In this document: in pieces, positions 42,552 through 52,287 of the stretch
Numbering within the stretch: position 1 is the first letter of the stretch
How the letters are laid out: every line of letters begins with the position of its first letter
Program-made: the position numbers and the translations under genes
Assembly (NCBI GenBank): GCA_964545855.1
Contig: CAZJHD010000012.1
Span: forward strand, 1-64,000
Source: CAZJHD01 sp964545855
GTDB lineage: Bacteria > Planctomycetota > UBA1135 > JACQFD01
DNA: 64,000 nt
Reading direction: 5' to 3'
The notes under the pieces: model-generated
The model's input: the letters and a program-made list of their open reading frames with translations, nothing else
Told to the model about the DNA's origin: nothing
Database searches by the model: none

Positions 42552-43721
42552 ATGAAGCTCGCGAAGCGCATGGCGAATCTCGGGACCGAGACCGCATTCG
42601 AGGTCTTGGCCCGCGCGAAGGCCCTCGAGGCCAAGGGCAAGGACGTGATCCACCTGGAGATCGGCGAGCCCGATTTCGAGACGCCCGGCAACGTCGTGGA
42701 GGCGGGCATCCGCGCGCTCCGCGAGGGATTCACGCACTACACGCCGAGCGCCGGGATGCCGGAGATGCGCAAGGCCATCGCCGAGGAGGTGTCGCGGACG
42801 CGCGGCCTCGACTTCGGACCCGACGAGGTCGTCGTGTGTCCGGGCGCGAAGCCGATCATGTTCTTCGCGATCCTCGCGCTCGTCGACGAGGGGGACGAGG
42901 TCGTGTATCCGAACCCCGGCTTCCCGATCTACGAGTCGATGATCCGGTTCGTCGGAGCGAAGCCGGTCCCGGTGCGTCTCCCGGAGGAGAAGGACTTCCG
43001 CCTCGACGTCGACGGTCTCGCGCGCGCGATCACGAAGAAGACTCGGCTCGTGATCATCAACTCGCCGCACAACCCGACGGGCGGCATCCTCGAGCCGGAG
43101 GACCTGGCGCGCATCGCCGAGGCCGTGAAGGGCGTGCCCGACTGCTGGGTGCTGTCGGACGAGATCTACCGTCGCATCGTCTACGCGCCCGGAGAGCACC
43201 CGTCGATCTCCGCGATCCCCGGCATGCGCGAGCGCACGATCGTCCTCGACGGATTCTCGAAGGCCTACGCCATGACGGGATGGCGTCTCGGCTACGGCGT
43301 CATGCCGAAGGACCTCGCCACCAGCGTGACGCGCCTCATGACCAACTCGAACTCCTGCACGGCGGCCTTCACGCAGCGCGCCGGAGTCGAGGCCCTCGCC
43401 GGCGATCAGACCCCCGTGCTCGCCATGGTGGAGGAGTTCGCGAAGCGACGCGACGCCATCGTGGCCGGCATGAACACCGTGAAGGGCTTCCGCTGCCGGA
43501 GCCCGAAGGGGGCGTTCTACGTCTTCCCCAACGTGTCGGGCACGGGCCGGAAGTCGAAGGATCTGGAGACCGCGATCCTCGACGAGGCCGGAGTCGCCTG
43601 CCTCTCGGGCACGTCCTTCGGCGCCTTCGGCGAGGGCTACCTGCGGTTCAGCTACGCGAACTCGCTCGAGAACATCGAGAAGGCGGTCTCTCGGCTGCGC
43701 GAGCTCCTCGGCTCCGCCTGA
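42552..43721 (+). CDS. class I pyridoxal-phosphate aminotransferase (aspartate aminotransferase-like)
   Basis: The 389-residue product is a complete fold-type I aminotransferase. PLP-binding features are NSPHNPTGG (170-178), Asp203 and Tyr206 in LSDEIYRR, and Lys237 in DGFSKAYAMTGWRLGYG; the substrate-carboxylate Arg lies in LRFSYANS near the C-terminus. The subgroup I-gamma layout includes aspartate, alanine and aromatic aminotransferases. The upstream neighbour is a cysteine dioxygenase and the downstream one a threonine aldolase, so it may work on cysteine sulfinate or other amino acids. Spacing to threonine aldolase is 15 bases, suggesting one transcript. Confidence 0.9.
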   Translation: MKLAKRMANLGTETAFEVLARAKALEAKGKDVIHLEIGEPDFETPGNVVEAGIRALREGFTHYTPSAGMPEMRKAIAEEVSRTRGLDFGPDEVVVCPGAKPIMFFAILALVDEGDEVVYPNPGFPIYESMIRFVGAKPVPVRLPEEKDFRLDVDGLARAITKKTRLVIINSPHNPTGGILEPEDLARIAEAVKGVPDCWVLSDEIYRRIVYAPGEHPSISAIPGMRERTIVLDGFSKAYAMTGWRLGYGVMPKDLATSVTRLMTNSNSCTAAFTQRAGVEALAGDQTPVLAMVEEFAKRRDAIVAGMNTVKGFRCRSPKGAFYVFPNVSGTGRKSKDLETAILDEAGVACLSGTSFGAFGEGYLRFSYANSLENIEKAVSRLRELLGSA

Positions 43722-43736
43722 CGGACGGGGTCCGCC

Positions 43737-44825
43737 ATGACCCGCACGGAGCCCGAGCTCACGGCGGACTTCCGCTCGGACACGGTCACGCGGCCGACGG
43801 CGGAGATGCTCGCGGCGATGACCCTCGCCGAGGTCGGCGACGACGTCCTCGGCGACGATCCGACGGTCCGGAACCTCGAGGCGATCGCGGCGCACCGATT
43901 CGGCCGGGAAGCAGGCCTCTTCGTCCCCTCGGGGACCATGGGGAACCAGTGCGCCATCGCCGCGCAGACGCGACCCGGCGACGAGATCGTGATCGAGCGC
44001 GACGCCCACGTCTTCCTCTGGGAAGCGGGGGGACTCGCGCGGATCGCGGGAGTGCAGGTGCGCGCCCTCGCGGGCCGCGACGGCTCCCTCGACCCGGCGG
44101 ACGTCGCGGCGGCCGTCCGGCCCGACAACGTCCACGTGCCCCGCACGAGCCTGGTCGCGCTGGAGCAGACGCACCTCGGCTCGGGCGGGCAGGTGGTGCC
44201 CCTCGAGGATCTCCGGGAGGTGCACCGCGTCGCCCGGCAGCATGGCCTGCGCGTGCACCTGGATGGCGCACGCATCTTCCACGCCTGCGTCGCCGCGGGC
44301 GTCGACCCGCGAGACTACGGCGCCTGCTGCGACTCCCTCACCTTCTGTCTCTCGAAGGGGCTCTCGTGTCCCGTCGGTTCGGTGATCGTCGGAGACGCCG
44401 ACTTCATCGGCGCCTGCCGGCGCGTGCGGAAGTGGATGGGCGGCGCCATGCGACAGTCGGGCTACCTCGCCGCCTGCGGGATCGTCGCGCTGGAGCTCAT
44501 GGTCGATCGGCTGGCGGAGGACCACGTGACGGCTCGGAAGCTCGCCGAGGGGATCGCGGAGGTGCCCGGGCTCCGGATCGATCCGTCGCGGGTCGTCACC
44601 AACATCGTGCTCGTCGAGACGGGATCCCTCGAGGCGGCGGATCTCTCGAAGCGGCTCCGGGCGGAGGGCGTGGGCGCGCTCCCCATGGGTCCTCGCGTCC
44701 TGCGGTTCGTCACCCATCGCCACGTGGGCACCCAGGAGGTGGTCCGGGCCCTCGTCGCGCTCCGCCGCGTCGTCGGAACGGATCCGCCGAATTCCGGTGG
44801 GCGTGCCGCACACTCCGCGCCGTGA
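43737..44825 (+). CDS. ltaE: low-specificity L-threonine aldolase
   Basis: The 362-residue product begins with the family's DFRSDTVTRPT signature (11-21). Other markers are GDDVLGDDPTV (34-44), FVPSGTMGNQ (62-71), the ring-stacking His91, Asp176 in VHLDGARI and the PLP Lys207 in FCLSKGLSCPVGS. It cleaves threonine or allo-threonine to glycine and acetaldehyde in the cytoplasm. The stop overlaps the next gene's GTG (GTGA), so the Na+/H+ antiporter is translationally coupled to it. Confidence 0.92.
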   Translation: MTRTEPELTADFRSDTVTRPTAEMLAAMTLAEVGDDVLGDDPTVRNLEAIAAHRFGREAGLFVPSGTMGNQCAIAAQTRPGDEIVIERDAHVFLWEAGGLARIAGVQVRALAGRDGSLDPADVAAAVRPDNVHVPRTSLVALEQTHLGSGGQVVPLEDLREVHRVARQHGLRVHLDGARIFHACVAAGVDPRDYGACCDSLTFCLSKGLSCPVGSVIVGDADFIGACRRVRKWMGGAMRQSGYLAACGIVALELMVDRLAEDHVTARKLAEGIAEVPGLRIDPSRVVTNIVLVETGSLEAADLSKRLRAEGVGALPMGPRVLRFVTHRHVGTQEVVRALVALRRVVGTDPPNSGGRAAHSAP

Positions 44826-46273
44826 ACCCCGCTCCGACGCCGCGGCGACCGAGACTCGCCGAGTGTTTCGTCTTCCTCGCCGTCGCGGTCCTCGCGATGT
44901 TCTTCTCGTTGACGGACCGGTTCGGCCTCGGCCTGAGCGGCAAGGCGCAGCACCTCGGCTCCACGATCCCGCTCTTCTTCCTCCTGTGCGTCGCCTGCGT
45001 CATGACGCGCGCGCTCGGGCATCGGTTCGACGCGATCCAGGAGGGGATGCTGCACGGCATCCGGCTCGCCCTGCCGGCGGCGCTGATCCTGATCGTCGTG
45101 GGCGGTCTCGTCGGGACGTGGCTCGCCTCGGGAACGATCTCGACGCTCATCCACTACGGGCTCGACGTGCTCTCCCCGAGGTTCTTCCTCCCGGCGAGCC
45201 TCGTCATCTGCAGCATCGTCGCGCTCGCGACGGGCTCCTCGTGGACCACGGCGGCGACGATCGGGATCGCCCTCATGGGCATCGGTCGCACGATCGGAGT
45301 CGACGACGCGATGACGGCGGGGGCGGTGATCAGCGGGGCCTACTTCGGCGACAAGCTCTCGCCGCTCAGCGACACGACGAACCTCGCGCCGAGCATCGCG
45401 GGGACGGACCTCTTCGATCACATCCACGGGATGCTCTTCACGACGATCCCCACCTATCTCCTGGCGCTCGGGGCCTTCTTCGGCCTGAGCATGCTCCGAG
45501 GCACGGAGGGCCTCGCGACGGGCTCCGACATCGCGGCGATGCAGGAGACGCTCGCGTCGTCGCAATCGCTCTCGCCGTGGCTCCTGATTCCGCCCGTCGT
45601 CGTCCTCGTGCTGGCCGTGCGGCGCGTGCCCGCGTTGCCGGCGCTCGTCGTCGCGTCGGCCGTCGCCATGGGGCTCGCCGTCGCCGTGCAAGGAGCCCCG
45701 CTCGACCAGATCCTGCTGAACCATCTGGAGGGCTTCACCTCGGACACGAAGAACCCGGTGCTCGACAAGCTCCTCTCCGGCGGCGGCATGGAGAAGATGC
45801 TCCCGACCGTCCTCCTCATCCTGACGGCGACGGCGCTCGGCGGCGTGCTGGAGAAGGGGAGGTACCTCGAGGTCATCCTCGACGCGGTGCTCCGACGGGT
45901 GCGCAAGGCCTCGGGGCTCGTCCACTCGACGCTCCTCGCCTCGGCCGGCGCGAACGTCCTCCTCAGCGACCAATACCTCGCGATCGTCCTCCCGGGCCGG
46001 CTGTTCCGCGACGCGTACCCGCGCCTCGGGCTCGCGCCGAAGATGCTCTCGCGGACCCTGGAGGACGCCGGCACCCTCACGTCGCCCCTCGTCCCGTGGA
46101 ACTCCTGCGGCGCCTACATGGCGACGACGCTCGGGGTGGCGACCACCGCCTACGCGCCCTTCTGCTTCGTGAACTACCTGAACGTCGTCGTGGCGGCGCT
46201 CTTCGCGTCGCTCGGGTGGTTCATCTTCCGGCGCGAAGCGGGGCCGGCGTCGCCCGACACGGTGACCGCGTAG
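44822..46273 (+). CDS. nhaC: NhaC-family Na+/H+ antiporter
   Basis: The 483-residue product has about eleven hydrophobic segments and the NhaC hallmark GAYFGDKLSPLSDTTNLAPS (~residues 176-195), plus SLVICSIVALATGSSWTTAATIG and LVPWNSCGAYMATTLGVAT near the C-terminus. The family exchanges Na+ for H+ or moves organic acids such as malate/lactate. Coupling to threonine aldolase leaves amino acid-linked transport possible, but the motifs only support the family. The GTG at 44822 follows from the four-base overlap and begins 15 residues before the first helix. Confidence 0.92.
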   Translation: MNPAPTPRRPRLAECFVFLAVAVLAMFFSLTDRFGLGLSGKAQHLGSTIPLFFLLCVACVMTRALGHRFDAIQEGMLHGIRLALPAALILIVVGGLVGTWLASGTISTLIHYGLDVLSPRFFLPASLVICSIVALATGSSWTTAATIGIALMGIGRTIGVDDAMTAGAVISGAYFGDKLSPLSDTTNLAPSIAGTDLFDHIHGMLFTTIPTYLLALGAFFGLSMLRGTEGLATGSDIAAMQETLASSQSLSPWLLIPPVVVLVLAVRRVPALPALVVASAVAMGLAVAVQGAPLDQILLNHLEGFTSDTKNPVLDKLLSGGGMEKMLPTVLLILTATALGGVLEKGRYLEVILDAVLRRVRKASGLVHSTLLASAGANVLLSDQYLAIVLPGRLFRDAYPRLGLAPKMLSRTLEDAGTLTSPLVPWNSCGAYMATTLGVATTAYAPFCFVNYLNVVVAALFASLGWFIFRREAGPASPDTVTA

Positions 46274-46280
46274 ATCGCGG

Positions 46281-48608
46281 TCAGCGCTGCGACGACGCGG
46301 CGCCGAGGCGCGCGAGGCGCTGCGCGCGATCCTTCGCGAAGCGCGCGATCCCCTCGCGGAGCCACTTCGGCGTGAGGTGCGCTTCGTCGATGACCTCGTC
46401 GACGGTGCCGCCCGTGCGCCAGCGGTCGTCGAAGTCGCTCGTCATGGCGTACTCCTCGGAGACCGGGCTCGAGATCCAATCGTGCATGGATCGTCGGCTC
46501 ATGGAGGAGATCACCGTGGAGTCGAGCCAGTCCTCCCAGGGGAGAACGCGGTCGCGGTAGTCCTGCGGCTGCCGCCGGAAGAGCTCCGGGGAGACGGAGA
46601 TCACGACCTTCACGTTCGGGCCCTTCGCGGCGAGCTCGGGGAGGAGCTCGAAGACCGAGGCGCAGGGACTCGTGCCTTGGACGATCACGGTGCCCTCCTT
46701 CGGCCGCGACCGGTCGAAGTCGCGCGCCAGGTAGGCGCCCCGGGCGGCGGCCATGTGCGAGTCGCATCCCAGGGCCTTCCGGTCGGGAATGGTGACCGCG
46801 GGCCGCGTGAGGTGCAGCGCGATGAGCGGGACGCCCGTCGCGAAGGCCGCGACGAGCGCCGGCGCCACTTCGTTGTGCTCCCAGGGATGCAGGTTGATCA
46901 CGTGTCCCAGGGGAAAGAGCTGCGTGACCGTCGGTGCGAAGATCCCGAAGTGCGTCCGAGAGTCCTCGGCCGTCTCGGGGCCCGAGTGGCCCGCCACCCA
47001 GATCACGCGGCCGACCTGGAGCGGGCAGTCCTGCGCCAGCTGCGAGAAGAGGCGCATGGGACCGTACTTCAGGTACGAGAAGGAGCCGTAGGTGGAGCAG
47101 GCGCCCCAGAAGCCGGCGAAGTCCTTCTCGGTGTCGTCGGCGAGGTTCACCGTCGCGAGGCCGCAGACGATCCCGGAGTTGGCGAACTCCGTGATCTGCT
47201 GGGGGAGCAGGGAGCCCGTCGGGTTCTCCGCGCGCTCGTAGCGGCCGAATCCCTCGAAGCCGTTCTCGCCCTGGGCGAAGCCGTGGATCGAGGTGGATTC
47301 GGCGAGGTCGGCGCTGCAGGCGATCACGAGGGGCCGTCCGAGTCGCTCCTTCGCGAGCGTGTTGATCCACGCACCCGTGCGGGCGAGGGCCTTGCGGTTC
47401 GGCGCCTTGGCGCCGGGCGCCTCGAAGAGGGCGGCGGGGATCTTCGCCGGATCGAAGAGCTCGGGGATCGCCGACTCGGCCGATCGGTCGCCGCGCACCC
47501 TGCAGGTCTCGGGGCGATCCGGCACGGAGTCGCCGGTCTCGACGAGGCGGCCCGCGACGAAGTCGACCAGTCCCGGCGTCTCCCGCAGCACGTGGCGCAG
47601 GACCTCGAAGTGCGCCTGGGTCTGCTTGCGGAGCGTCGCCGCGTCGGCCGGCGGTCCGTCGCCGAATCCCTCGAACCGCACGCCGTACTTCTCCTGGAAC
47701 GGCGCTCGCGTCGCCCAGAACTCCTTCGAGTTCGACTTGTGAGGAGACCCGTGGCTGTGGTTGTCGAACTTCCCGTAGCCGCGTCCCTTGCGGACCTTGA
47801 ACCACACGACGCCGGGGGCCGTCGGGTCCTTCGCGCCGCAGATCGCGTGGAGCGCCTCCAGGAGCTCCGCGAAGGATTCGCCGTCGGGCGCGCCGGCGGC
47901 GCGCCAGCCGTAGGAGCGGAACCAGGACTCGGGAGTGCCGTGCACGACGCTCGAGTTGCGAGGGTCGTCGATGCCGAAGTCGTTCCAGTCGACGAGGTAG
48001 ACCAGGTTGCCGAGGCCGAGGCCCCAGGCGGAGTTCTTGGTCTCGTGGGTCGCTCCCGTCGTGAGGCCGCCCTCGCCCTCCATGGCGAAGACCTTCACCT
48101 CGGGCGCGCCGGCGAGGCGGAGCGCGAGCGCCTGACCCGCCGCCGGCGGCGATCCGTGGCCCGAGGGGCCGGTGTTCGCCTTCACGAAGAGGGTCTTCCC
48201 CTCCATCTCCGCGTGTCCCGGGAGCCCGCCGCGGCGGCGGAAGCCGAGGAGGTCGTCGAAGGAGACCGCGCGCTCGGCGCCGCCGACGATCGCGAAGCGA
48301 TCGTCCTTCGTGCGGCGCTGCTTCTCGGCGAGCACCTCGGTGTAGACCGAGAGCGTCGAGTAGAGGAGCGGAGTGCAATGGCCCGCGACGAGGACGAAAC
48401 GGTCGCCGAAGCGCTTCGCCGGGGCGCGGTGATCGAACCGCATCGCGCCCGACAGCGTCGTCGCGACCATCGCCGGGACCTTGGACCGCGAGCCGCCGGG
48501 GTGTCCGCTCTGGCGGAGATTCAGCAGCAGGTCGATCGAGCTGTCGATCAGGTCGCGGACGACTTCGAAGTGGGGGATCTCGGCGCGGAGGGTCTTCGGA
48601 TCTCGCAT
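46281..48608 (-). CDS. tkt: transketolase
   Basis: The 775-residue product is a thiamine-diphosphate enzyme. The N-terminal part has SGHPGGSRSKVPAM and, for ThDP/Mg binding, GEGGLTTGATHETKNSAWGLGLGNLVYLVDWNDFGID; the middle has ADLAESTSIHGFA and the pyrimidine domain with the catalytic Glu region; the C-terminal domain has GTSPCASVFELLPEL. Transketolase moves two-carbon units in the pentose phosphate and Calvin-type pathways. At 775 residues it is ~100 longer than common TKTs, with insertions around residues 300-420. The sequence also differs from standard TktA in several active-site segments, so it may belong to a separate transketolase-like group. Confidence 0.85.
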   Translation of the reverse strand: MRDPKTLRAEIPHFEVVRDLIDSSIDLLLNLRQSGHPGGSRSKVPAMVATTLSGAMRFDHRAPAKRFGDRFVLVAGHCTPLLYSTLSVYTEVLAEKQRRTKDDRFAIVGGAERAVSFDDLLGFRRRGGLPGHAEMEGKTLFVKANTGPSGHGSPPAAGQALALRLAGAPEVKVFAMEGEGGLTTGATHETKNSAWGLGLGNLVYLVDWNDFGIDDPRNSSVVHGTPESWFRSYGWRAAGAPDGESFAELLEALHAICGAKDPTAPGVVWFKVRKGRGYGKFDNHSHGSPHKSNSKEFWATRAPFQEKYGVRFEGFGDGPPADAATLRKQTQAHFEVLRHVLRETPGLVDFVAGRLVETGDSVPDRPETCRVRGDRSAESAIPELFDPAKIPAALFEAPGAKAPNRKALARTGAWINTLAKERLGRPLVIACSADLAESTSIHGFAQGENGFEGFGRYERAENPTGSLLPQQITEFANSGIVCGLATVNLADDTEKDFAGFWGACSTYGSFSYLKYGPMRLFSQLAQDCPLQVGRVIWVAGHSGPETAEDSRTHFGIFAPTVTQLFPLGHVINLHPWEHNEVAPALVAAFATGVPLIALHLTRPAVTIPDRKALGCDSHMAAARGAYLARDFDRSRPKEGTVIVQGTSPCASVFELLPELAAKGPNVKVVISVSPELFRRQPQDYRDRVLPWEDWLDSTVISSMSRRSMHDWISSPVSEEYAMTSDFDDRWRTGGTVDEVIDEAHLTPKWLREGIARFAKDRAQRLARLGAASSQR

Positions 48609-48891
48609 GGGCGGAAGGGGAAACGGCCGAGCATGCGGGCCTCGCGCGACGGGCGCAAGGAGAGGCGTCGATCGCCGCGCCGTCGCGGCGGAGTCCGAGA
48701 TCTCGAAGCTCGCGAAGGAGTCGTCGCCGGGCCACGGACGGCGACGGCGAGGACGCGCGACGAAGCGCGAAGCGACGCGGTGTTCTCGGAATGGGAGGCG
48801 CACCCGCCGAGCGGAGCACTTCTGCCGCGTGCAGCTAGACTCCCCGCCCCGTTTCCCCGCTCGACCGATCCCGCAACCGGAGCGCGACCGC

Positions 48892-50265
48892 ATGGGTCTC
48901 TTCAAGGCGTACGACATCCGAGGTCTCGTTCCGTCGGAGCTGAACGAAGGAGTGGCGCGTCGCATCGGCTACGCCTTCGCGAAGGAGCTCTCGGCGAAGA
49001 CGCTCGTCGTCGGGCGCGACATGCGATCCCATTCGCCCGTGCTGCAAACGGCGGCGATCGAGGGGATCCGCGACGCGGGCTGCGGCGTGATCGACATCGG
49101 TCTCGCGTCGACGCCCATGGCCTATTTCGCCATCGGTTCGCTTCCCTGCGACGGCGGAATGAACGTCACGGCGTCGCACAACGGACCCCGCTACAACGGA
49201 TTCAAGCTCTGCCGCTCGGGAGCGCGGCCGGTCTCCTACGACACGGGCATCGGCGCGATCGAGACACGCGTCCGCTCCGCGGCTCCCATCGAGGTCGCCG
49301 CGAAACGGGGCGACCTTCGGCGCGAGGAGATGCTCGCTCCCTACGTGGAGCACCTCATGGGCTTCGCCCGCGGGCTCGTGGGCCGGTCCCTCGTCGTGGA
49401 TGCGGCGAACGGCATGGCGGGGCTCGTGCTGCCGCCGCTCGCGGAGTGCCTCGCGCGCGCGCAGGTCCGGCTCGCGCCCCTCTTCTGGGAGCTCGACGGG
49501 AACTTCCCCAACCACGAGGCCAATCCGCTGAAGCCCGAGGTGATGGCCGTCGTCGGCGCCGCCGTGCGCGAAGGGAAGGGGAAGCACCACGCGGGCGCGT
49601 CCTTCGATGGAGACGGCGATCGCTGCGCCTTCGTCGACGAGTCGGGGACGCCGATCCCGAACGACCTGATGACGGCGCTGCTCGCGCGCGAGCTCCTCGT
49701 GCGCCATCCGGGCGCCGCGATCGTCTACGACCTGCGCTCCTCGTGGGTCGTCAAGGAGTCGGTGCAGGCGGCCGGCGGGCGGCCCATTCGCGAGCGCGTC
49801 GGCCACTCCTTCATCAAGGGGACGATGCGGCGCGAGAAGGCGGTTTTCGGGGGCGAGCTCTCGGGCCACTACTACTGGCGCGATCACTTCTACAGCGACT
49901 CGGCCCTCGTGGCCTTCGTGGAGGTGCTGAACATCCTCTCGTCGAGCGCGACGCCGCTCAGCGAGCGCGTGCGCGACCTCCGCCGCTACCACGCGACGGG
50001 GGAGATCAACTTCGAGGTGGAGGACAAGGCGGGGGCCATGGAGACGCTGCGCGCGCGCTTCGCGAAGGAGGCGACGCGCGTCGACGACCTCGACGGCGTG
50101 ACGGTCGAGTTCGGGGACGTCTCCCGGAAGCCCTGGTGGTGGTTCAACGTGCGCCCGTCGAACACGGAGCCCCTGCTTCGACTGAACCTCGAGGCGAGCG
50201 ACCCCGCGCTCTGCGCGGAGAAGAAGGCGCTCCTGGTGGGGCTGTTGGGCTCGCCCGTCGACTGA
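48892..50265 (+). CDS. manB: phosphomannomutase/phosphoglucomutase
   Basis: The 457-residue product carries the alpha-D-phosphohexomutase motifs in order: the catalytic phosphoserine in VTASHNGPRYNG (Ser95), metal-binding DGDGDR (239-244), the sugar-binding GGELSGHYYW (~321-330) and the phosphate-binding RPSNTEPLLR (~421-430). It interconverts mannose-6-phosphate/1-phosphate and glucose-6-phosphate/1-phosphate, feeding GDP-mannose or other nucleotide sugars for envelope polysaccharide. The ATG at 48892 begins MGLFKAYDIRG, the family's usual N-terminus. It is divergent from transketolase and may share its upstream region; TAGACT at 48836-48841 is a possible -10 box. Confidence 0.93.
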   Translation: MGLFKAYDIRGLVPSELNEGVARRIGYAFAKELSAKTLVVGRDMRSHSPVLQTAAIEGIRDAGCGVIDIGLASTPMAYFAIGSLPCDGGMNVTASHNGPRYNGFKLCRSGARPVSYDTGIGAIETRVRSAAPIEVAAKRGDLRREEMLAPYVEHLMGFARGLVGRSLVVDAANGMAGLVLPPLAECLARAQVRLAPLFWELDGNFPNHEANPLKPEVMAVVGAAVREGKGKHHAGASFDGDGDRCAFVDESGTPIPNDLMTALLARELLVRHPGAAIVYDLRSSWVVKESVQAAGGRPIRERVGHSFIKGTMRREKAVFGGELSGHYYWRDHFYSDSALVAFVEVLNILSSSATPLSERVRDLRRYHATGEINFEVEDKAGAMETLRARFAKEATRVDDLDGVTVEFGDVSRKPWWWFNVRPSNTEPLLRLNLEASDPALCAEKKALLVGLLGSPVD

Positions 50266-50401
50266 CGGCCAGCGCCCTGAGGGTCGCCGCCCACCGGTCC
50301 TCGACGGGTCCTCCACGATCTCTCCACGGGTTCCGCCCGACCGGAGCGGGGCCTCGCTCCCTCCCGTCCGCCTTCCGGGTCCGTCGCCGCTGCGTGCTCC
50401 T

Positions 50402-50424
50402 AAACCGGTCCCGCGGACCGGTTT
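50402..50424. terminator. perfect 10-bp hairpin AAACCGGTCC-CGC-GGACCGGTTT
   Basis: The arms are fully complementary and the A/T runs are at the base of the stem, so the hairpin has an A tract upstream and T tract downstream, the look of a (possibly bidirectional) intrinsic terminator. It lies 137 bases after the phosphomannomutase stop. A smaller stem (AGCCG-GTC-CGGCT, about 50438) follows, and the next gene starts at 50533. A regulatory RNA fold upstream of that gene cannot be excluded. Confidence 0.6.
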
Positions 50425-50532
50425 CGGTGAGGCTTCCAGCCGGTCCGGCTTGTGACCTGCGATGCACCGGCATACCCTTCGCGCCCGCGATGCCGGCTCG
50501 CCTTCGATCGGACCGCGGAGGACAATCCGATC

Positions 50533-51351
50533 ATGCAGCCCGGAGATTTTCGTCCCAGCGGTCTGATCGCGCTCCTCACCGACTTCGGGATGCGCGATCC
50601 CTTCGTCGGCGTGATGAAGGGCGTGATCCTCGCGCAGTTCCCGCCCGCTCGGCTCGTCGACCTGACGCACGAGATCGAGCCGCAGGACGTGCGGGCCGCC
50701 GCCTTCGCGCTCGACGGGGCGTGGCGGTACTTCGCGCCGGGCTCCCTCTTCCTGGCCGTGGTCGATCCCGGCGTGGGGACGAACCGGCACGTGGTCCTGG
50801 GCGTGCGGGAGGGCCGGCTCTTCCTCGCACCGGACAACGGGCTCCTCTCCTTCGTCCTGCGCGCCGACGATCCCGTCTACAGGCTCGACGTCGATCGCTT
50901 CAGCCTTCCCGATCGATCCTCGACGTTCCATGGCCGCGACGTCTTCGCGCCCGCGGCGGCGCGGCTCGCGCAGGGCTATCCGCCGGAGCACGCGGGGGAG
51001 CGCATCGACCGCATCGTGCGGCTCGACCGGCCGCGCCCCCGACTCGACCGCGACGGCTCGTTGCTCGGCGAGGTGGTCGCCGTCGATCGCTTCGGCAACC
51101 TGATCTCGACGATCACGCGGGAAGACCTGCGCGCCTTCTCCGGCGGCGCCCTGAAGGGTCTTCAAGTGCGCGTGGGGAGCACCGCCGTGGGTCCCGTCTC
51201 GCACCACTACGCCGAAGGCAAGGAGGGCGAGCCGATCGCCCTCGTGAACTCCCTCGGCCATCTGGAGATCGCCGTGCGCGACGGCAGCGCCGCGCGCGAC
51301 CTGTCGGCGCACTGCGGCGCCGAGGTGCGCGTCGGGCGGCGCGCCACCTGA
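50533..51351 (+). CDS. SAM hydroxide adenosyltransferase (DUF62 family)
   Basis: The 272-residue product has the DUF62 signature pieces: IALLTDFGMRDPFVGVMKG (~11-29), VDLTHEIEPQDVRAAAFAL, VVDPGVGTNRHVV with the Asp and Arg of the proposed water-activating triad, FLAPDNGLLS, and FHGRDVFAPAAARLAQG. Members characterised so far split S-adenosylmethionine into adenosine and methionine using hydroxide, and are related to fluorinases and chlorinases. The halide-binding loop of fluorinase is not seen. The cellular reason is unsettled; it may limit SAM. Arginase follows 3 bases after the stop. Confidence 0.88.
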   Translation: MQPGDFRPSGLIALLTDFGMRDPFVGVMKGVILAQFPPARLVDLTHEIEPQDVRAAAFALDGAWRYFAPGSLFLAVVDPGVGTNRHVVLGVREGRLFLAPDNGLLSFVLRADDPVYRLDVDRFSLPDRSSTFHGRDVFAPAAARLAQGYPPEHAGERIDRIVRLDRPRPRLDRDGSLLGEVVAVDRFGNLISTITREDLRAFSGGALKGLQVRVGSTAVGPVSHHYAEGKEGEPIALVNSLGHLEIAVRDGSAARDLSAHCGAEVRVGRRAT

Positions 51352-51354
51352 GCC

Positions 51355-52287
51355 ATGGCGAACGCCACGACCTCGCAGTCGACGCGCGACGTGCGCTTCA
51401 TCGGCGTCCCGATGGACCTCGGAGCCGACCGCCGCGGCGTCGACATGGGGCCGTCGGCGGTGCGCTACGCCGGGCTCAGCGCGCGCATTCGCGCGCTGGG
51501 GCACGCCTTCGTCGACGGCGGCGACGTGTCGGTGCCGATCCCCGAGGTCCGCGTCCCGGGCTCGGGCCCGAAGTACCTCCGCGAGATCCACCGCGCCTGC
51601 CACCGGCTCGCGTTCCGCGTCGAGCGGATCCTCGAGGAGGAGGCATTCCCCCTCGTGGTGGGCGGCGACCACTCGATCGCCGTGGGGACGATCACGGGCA
51701 TCGCGTCGCACTTCCGCCGTCGGGGCGAGACGATGGGCCTCGTGTGGGTCGACGCGCACGCCGACATGAACACGCCGGAGAGCTCGCCCAGCGGCAACGT
51801 GCATGGCATGCCGCTCAGCTCCGTGCTCGGCTTCGGCGCCCCCGAGCTCGTGAACCTCGGCGGCTTCGCGCCGAAGGTGCGGCCCGAGAACGTGGCGCTC
51901 ATCGGGATCCGCGACGTGGACGACGGCGAGCGGGAACTCGTGCGGCGCTCCGGGATCCGCGCCTTCACGATGCGCGACGTGGACGAGCTCGGCATGTCGC
52001 GCGTGATGCGCGAGGCGCTCTCCGTCGCGACGGACGGTACGGCGGGCTTCCACCTCTCCTTCGACCTCGACGGCCTCGACCCCGAGATCGCGCCGGGCGT
52101 GGGAACTCCCGTGCGCGGCGGGATCGGGTTCCGGGAGGCGCATCTCCTGATGGAGATGGTCTCCGACAGCGGGCGCATGGTCTCGATGGAGGCGACGGAG
52201 CTGAATCCGATCCTCGACACGCGCAACCGCACGGCCGAGCTCGTGGTCGAGCTGATCGCGTCGGCCTTCGGGAAGCGGATCCTCTGA
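51355..52287 (+). CDS. rocF: arginase (ureohydrolase family)
   Basis: The 310-residue product has the dinuclear manganese motifs GGDHS (103-107), DAHADMN (133-139) and SFDLDGLDP (234-242), plus the arginase-like N-terminus IGVPMDLGADRRGVDMGPSAVR and a C-terminal MEATELNPILD. It hydrolyses arginine to ornithine and urea. Agmatinase or guanidinobutyrase are alternatives, but the SSPSGNVHGMPL loop (~143-154) matches arginase, where these residues bind the substrate amino-acid head. It is translated 3 bases after the SAM hydroxide adenosyltransferase stop, so co-transcription is likely. Confidence 0.9.
   Translation: MANATTSQSTRDVRFIGVPMDLGADRRGVDMGPSAVRYAGLSARIRALGHAFVDGGDVSVPIPEVRVPGSGPKYLREIHRACHRLAFRVERILEEEAFPLVVGGDHSIAVGTITGIASHFRRRGETMGLVWVDAHADMNTPESSPSGNVHGMPLSSVLGFGAPELVNLGGFAPKVRPENVALIGIRDVDDGERELVRRSGIRAFTMRDVDELGMSRVMREALSVATDGTAGFHLSFDLDGLDPEIAPGVGTPVRGGIGFREAHLLMEMVSDSGRMVSMEATELNPILDTRNRTAELVVELIASAFGKRIL

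Noticed and set aside
50425..50532. SAM riboswitch upstream of the SAM-cleaving enzyme
   Set aside because: Two hairpins are present, but I cannot match the conserved core of any known SAM riboswitch class.
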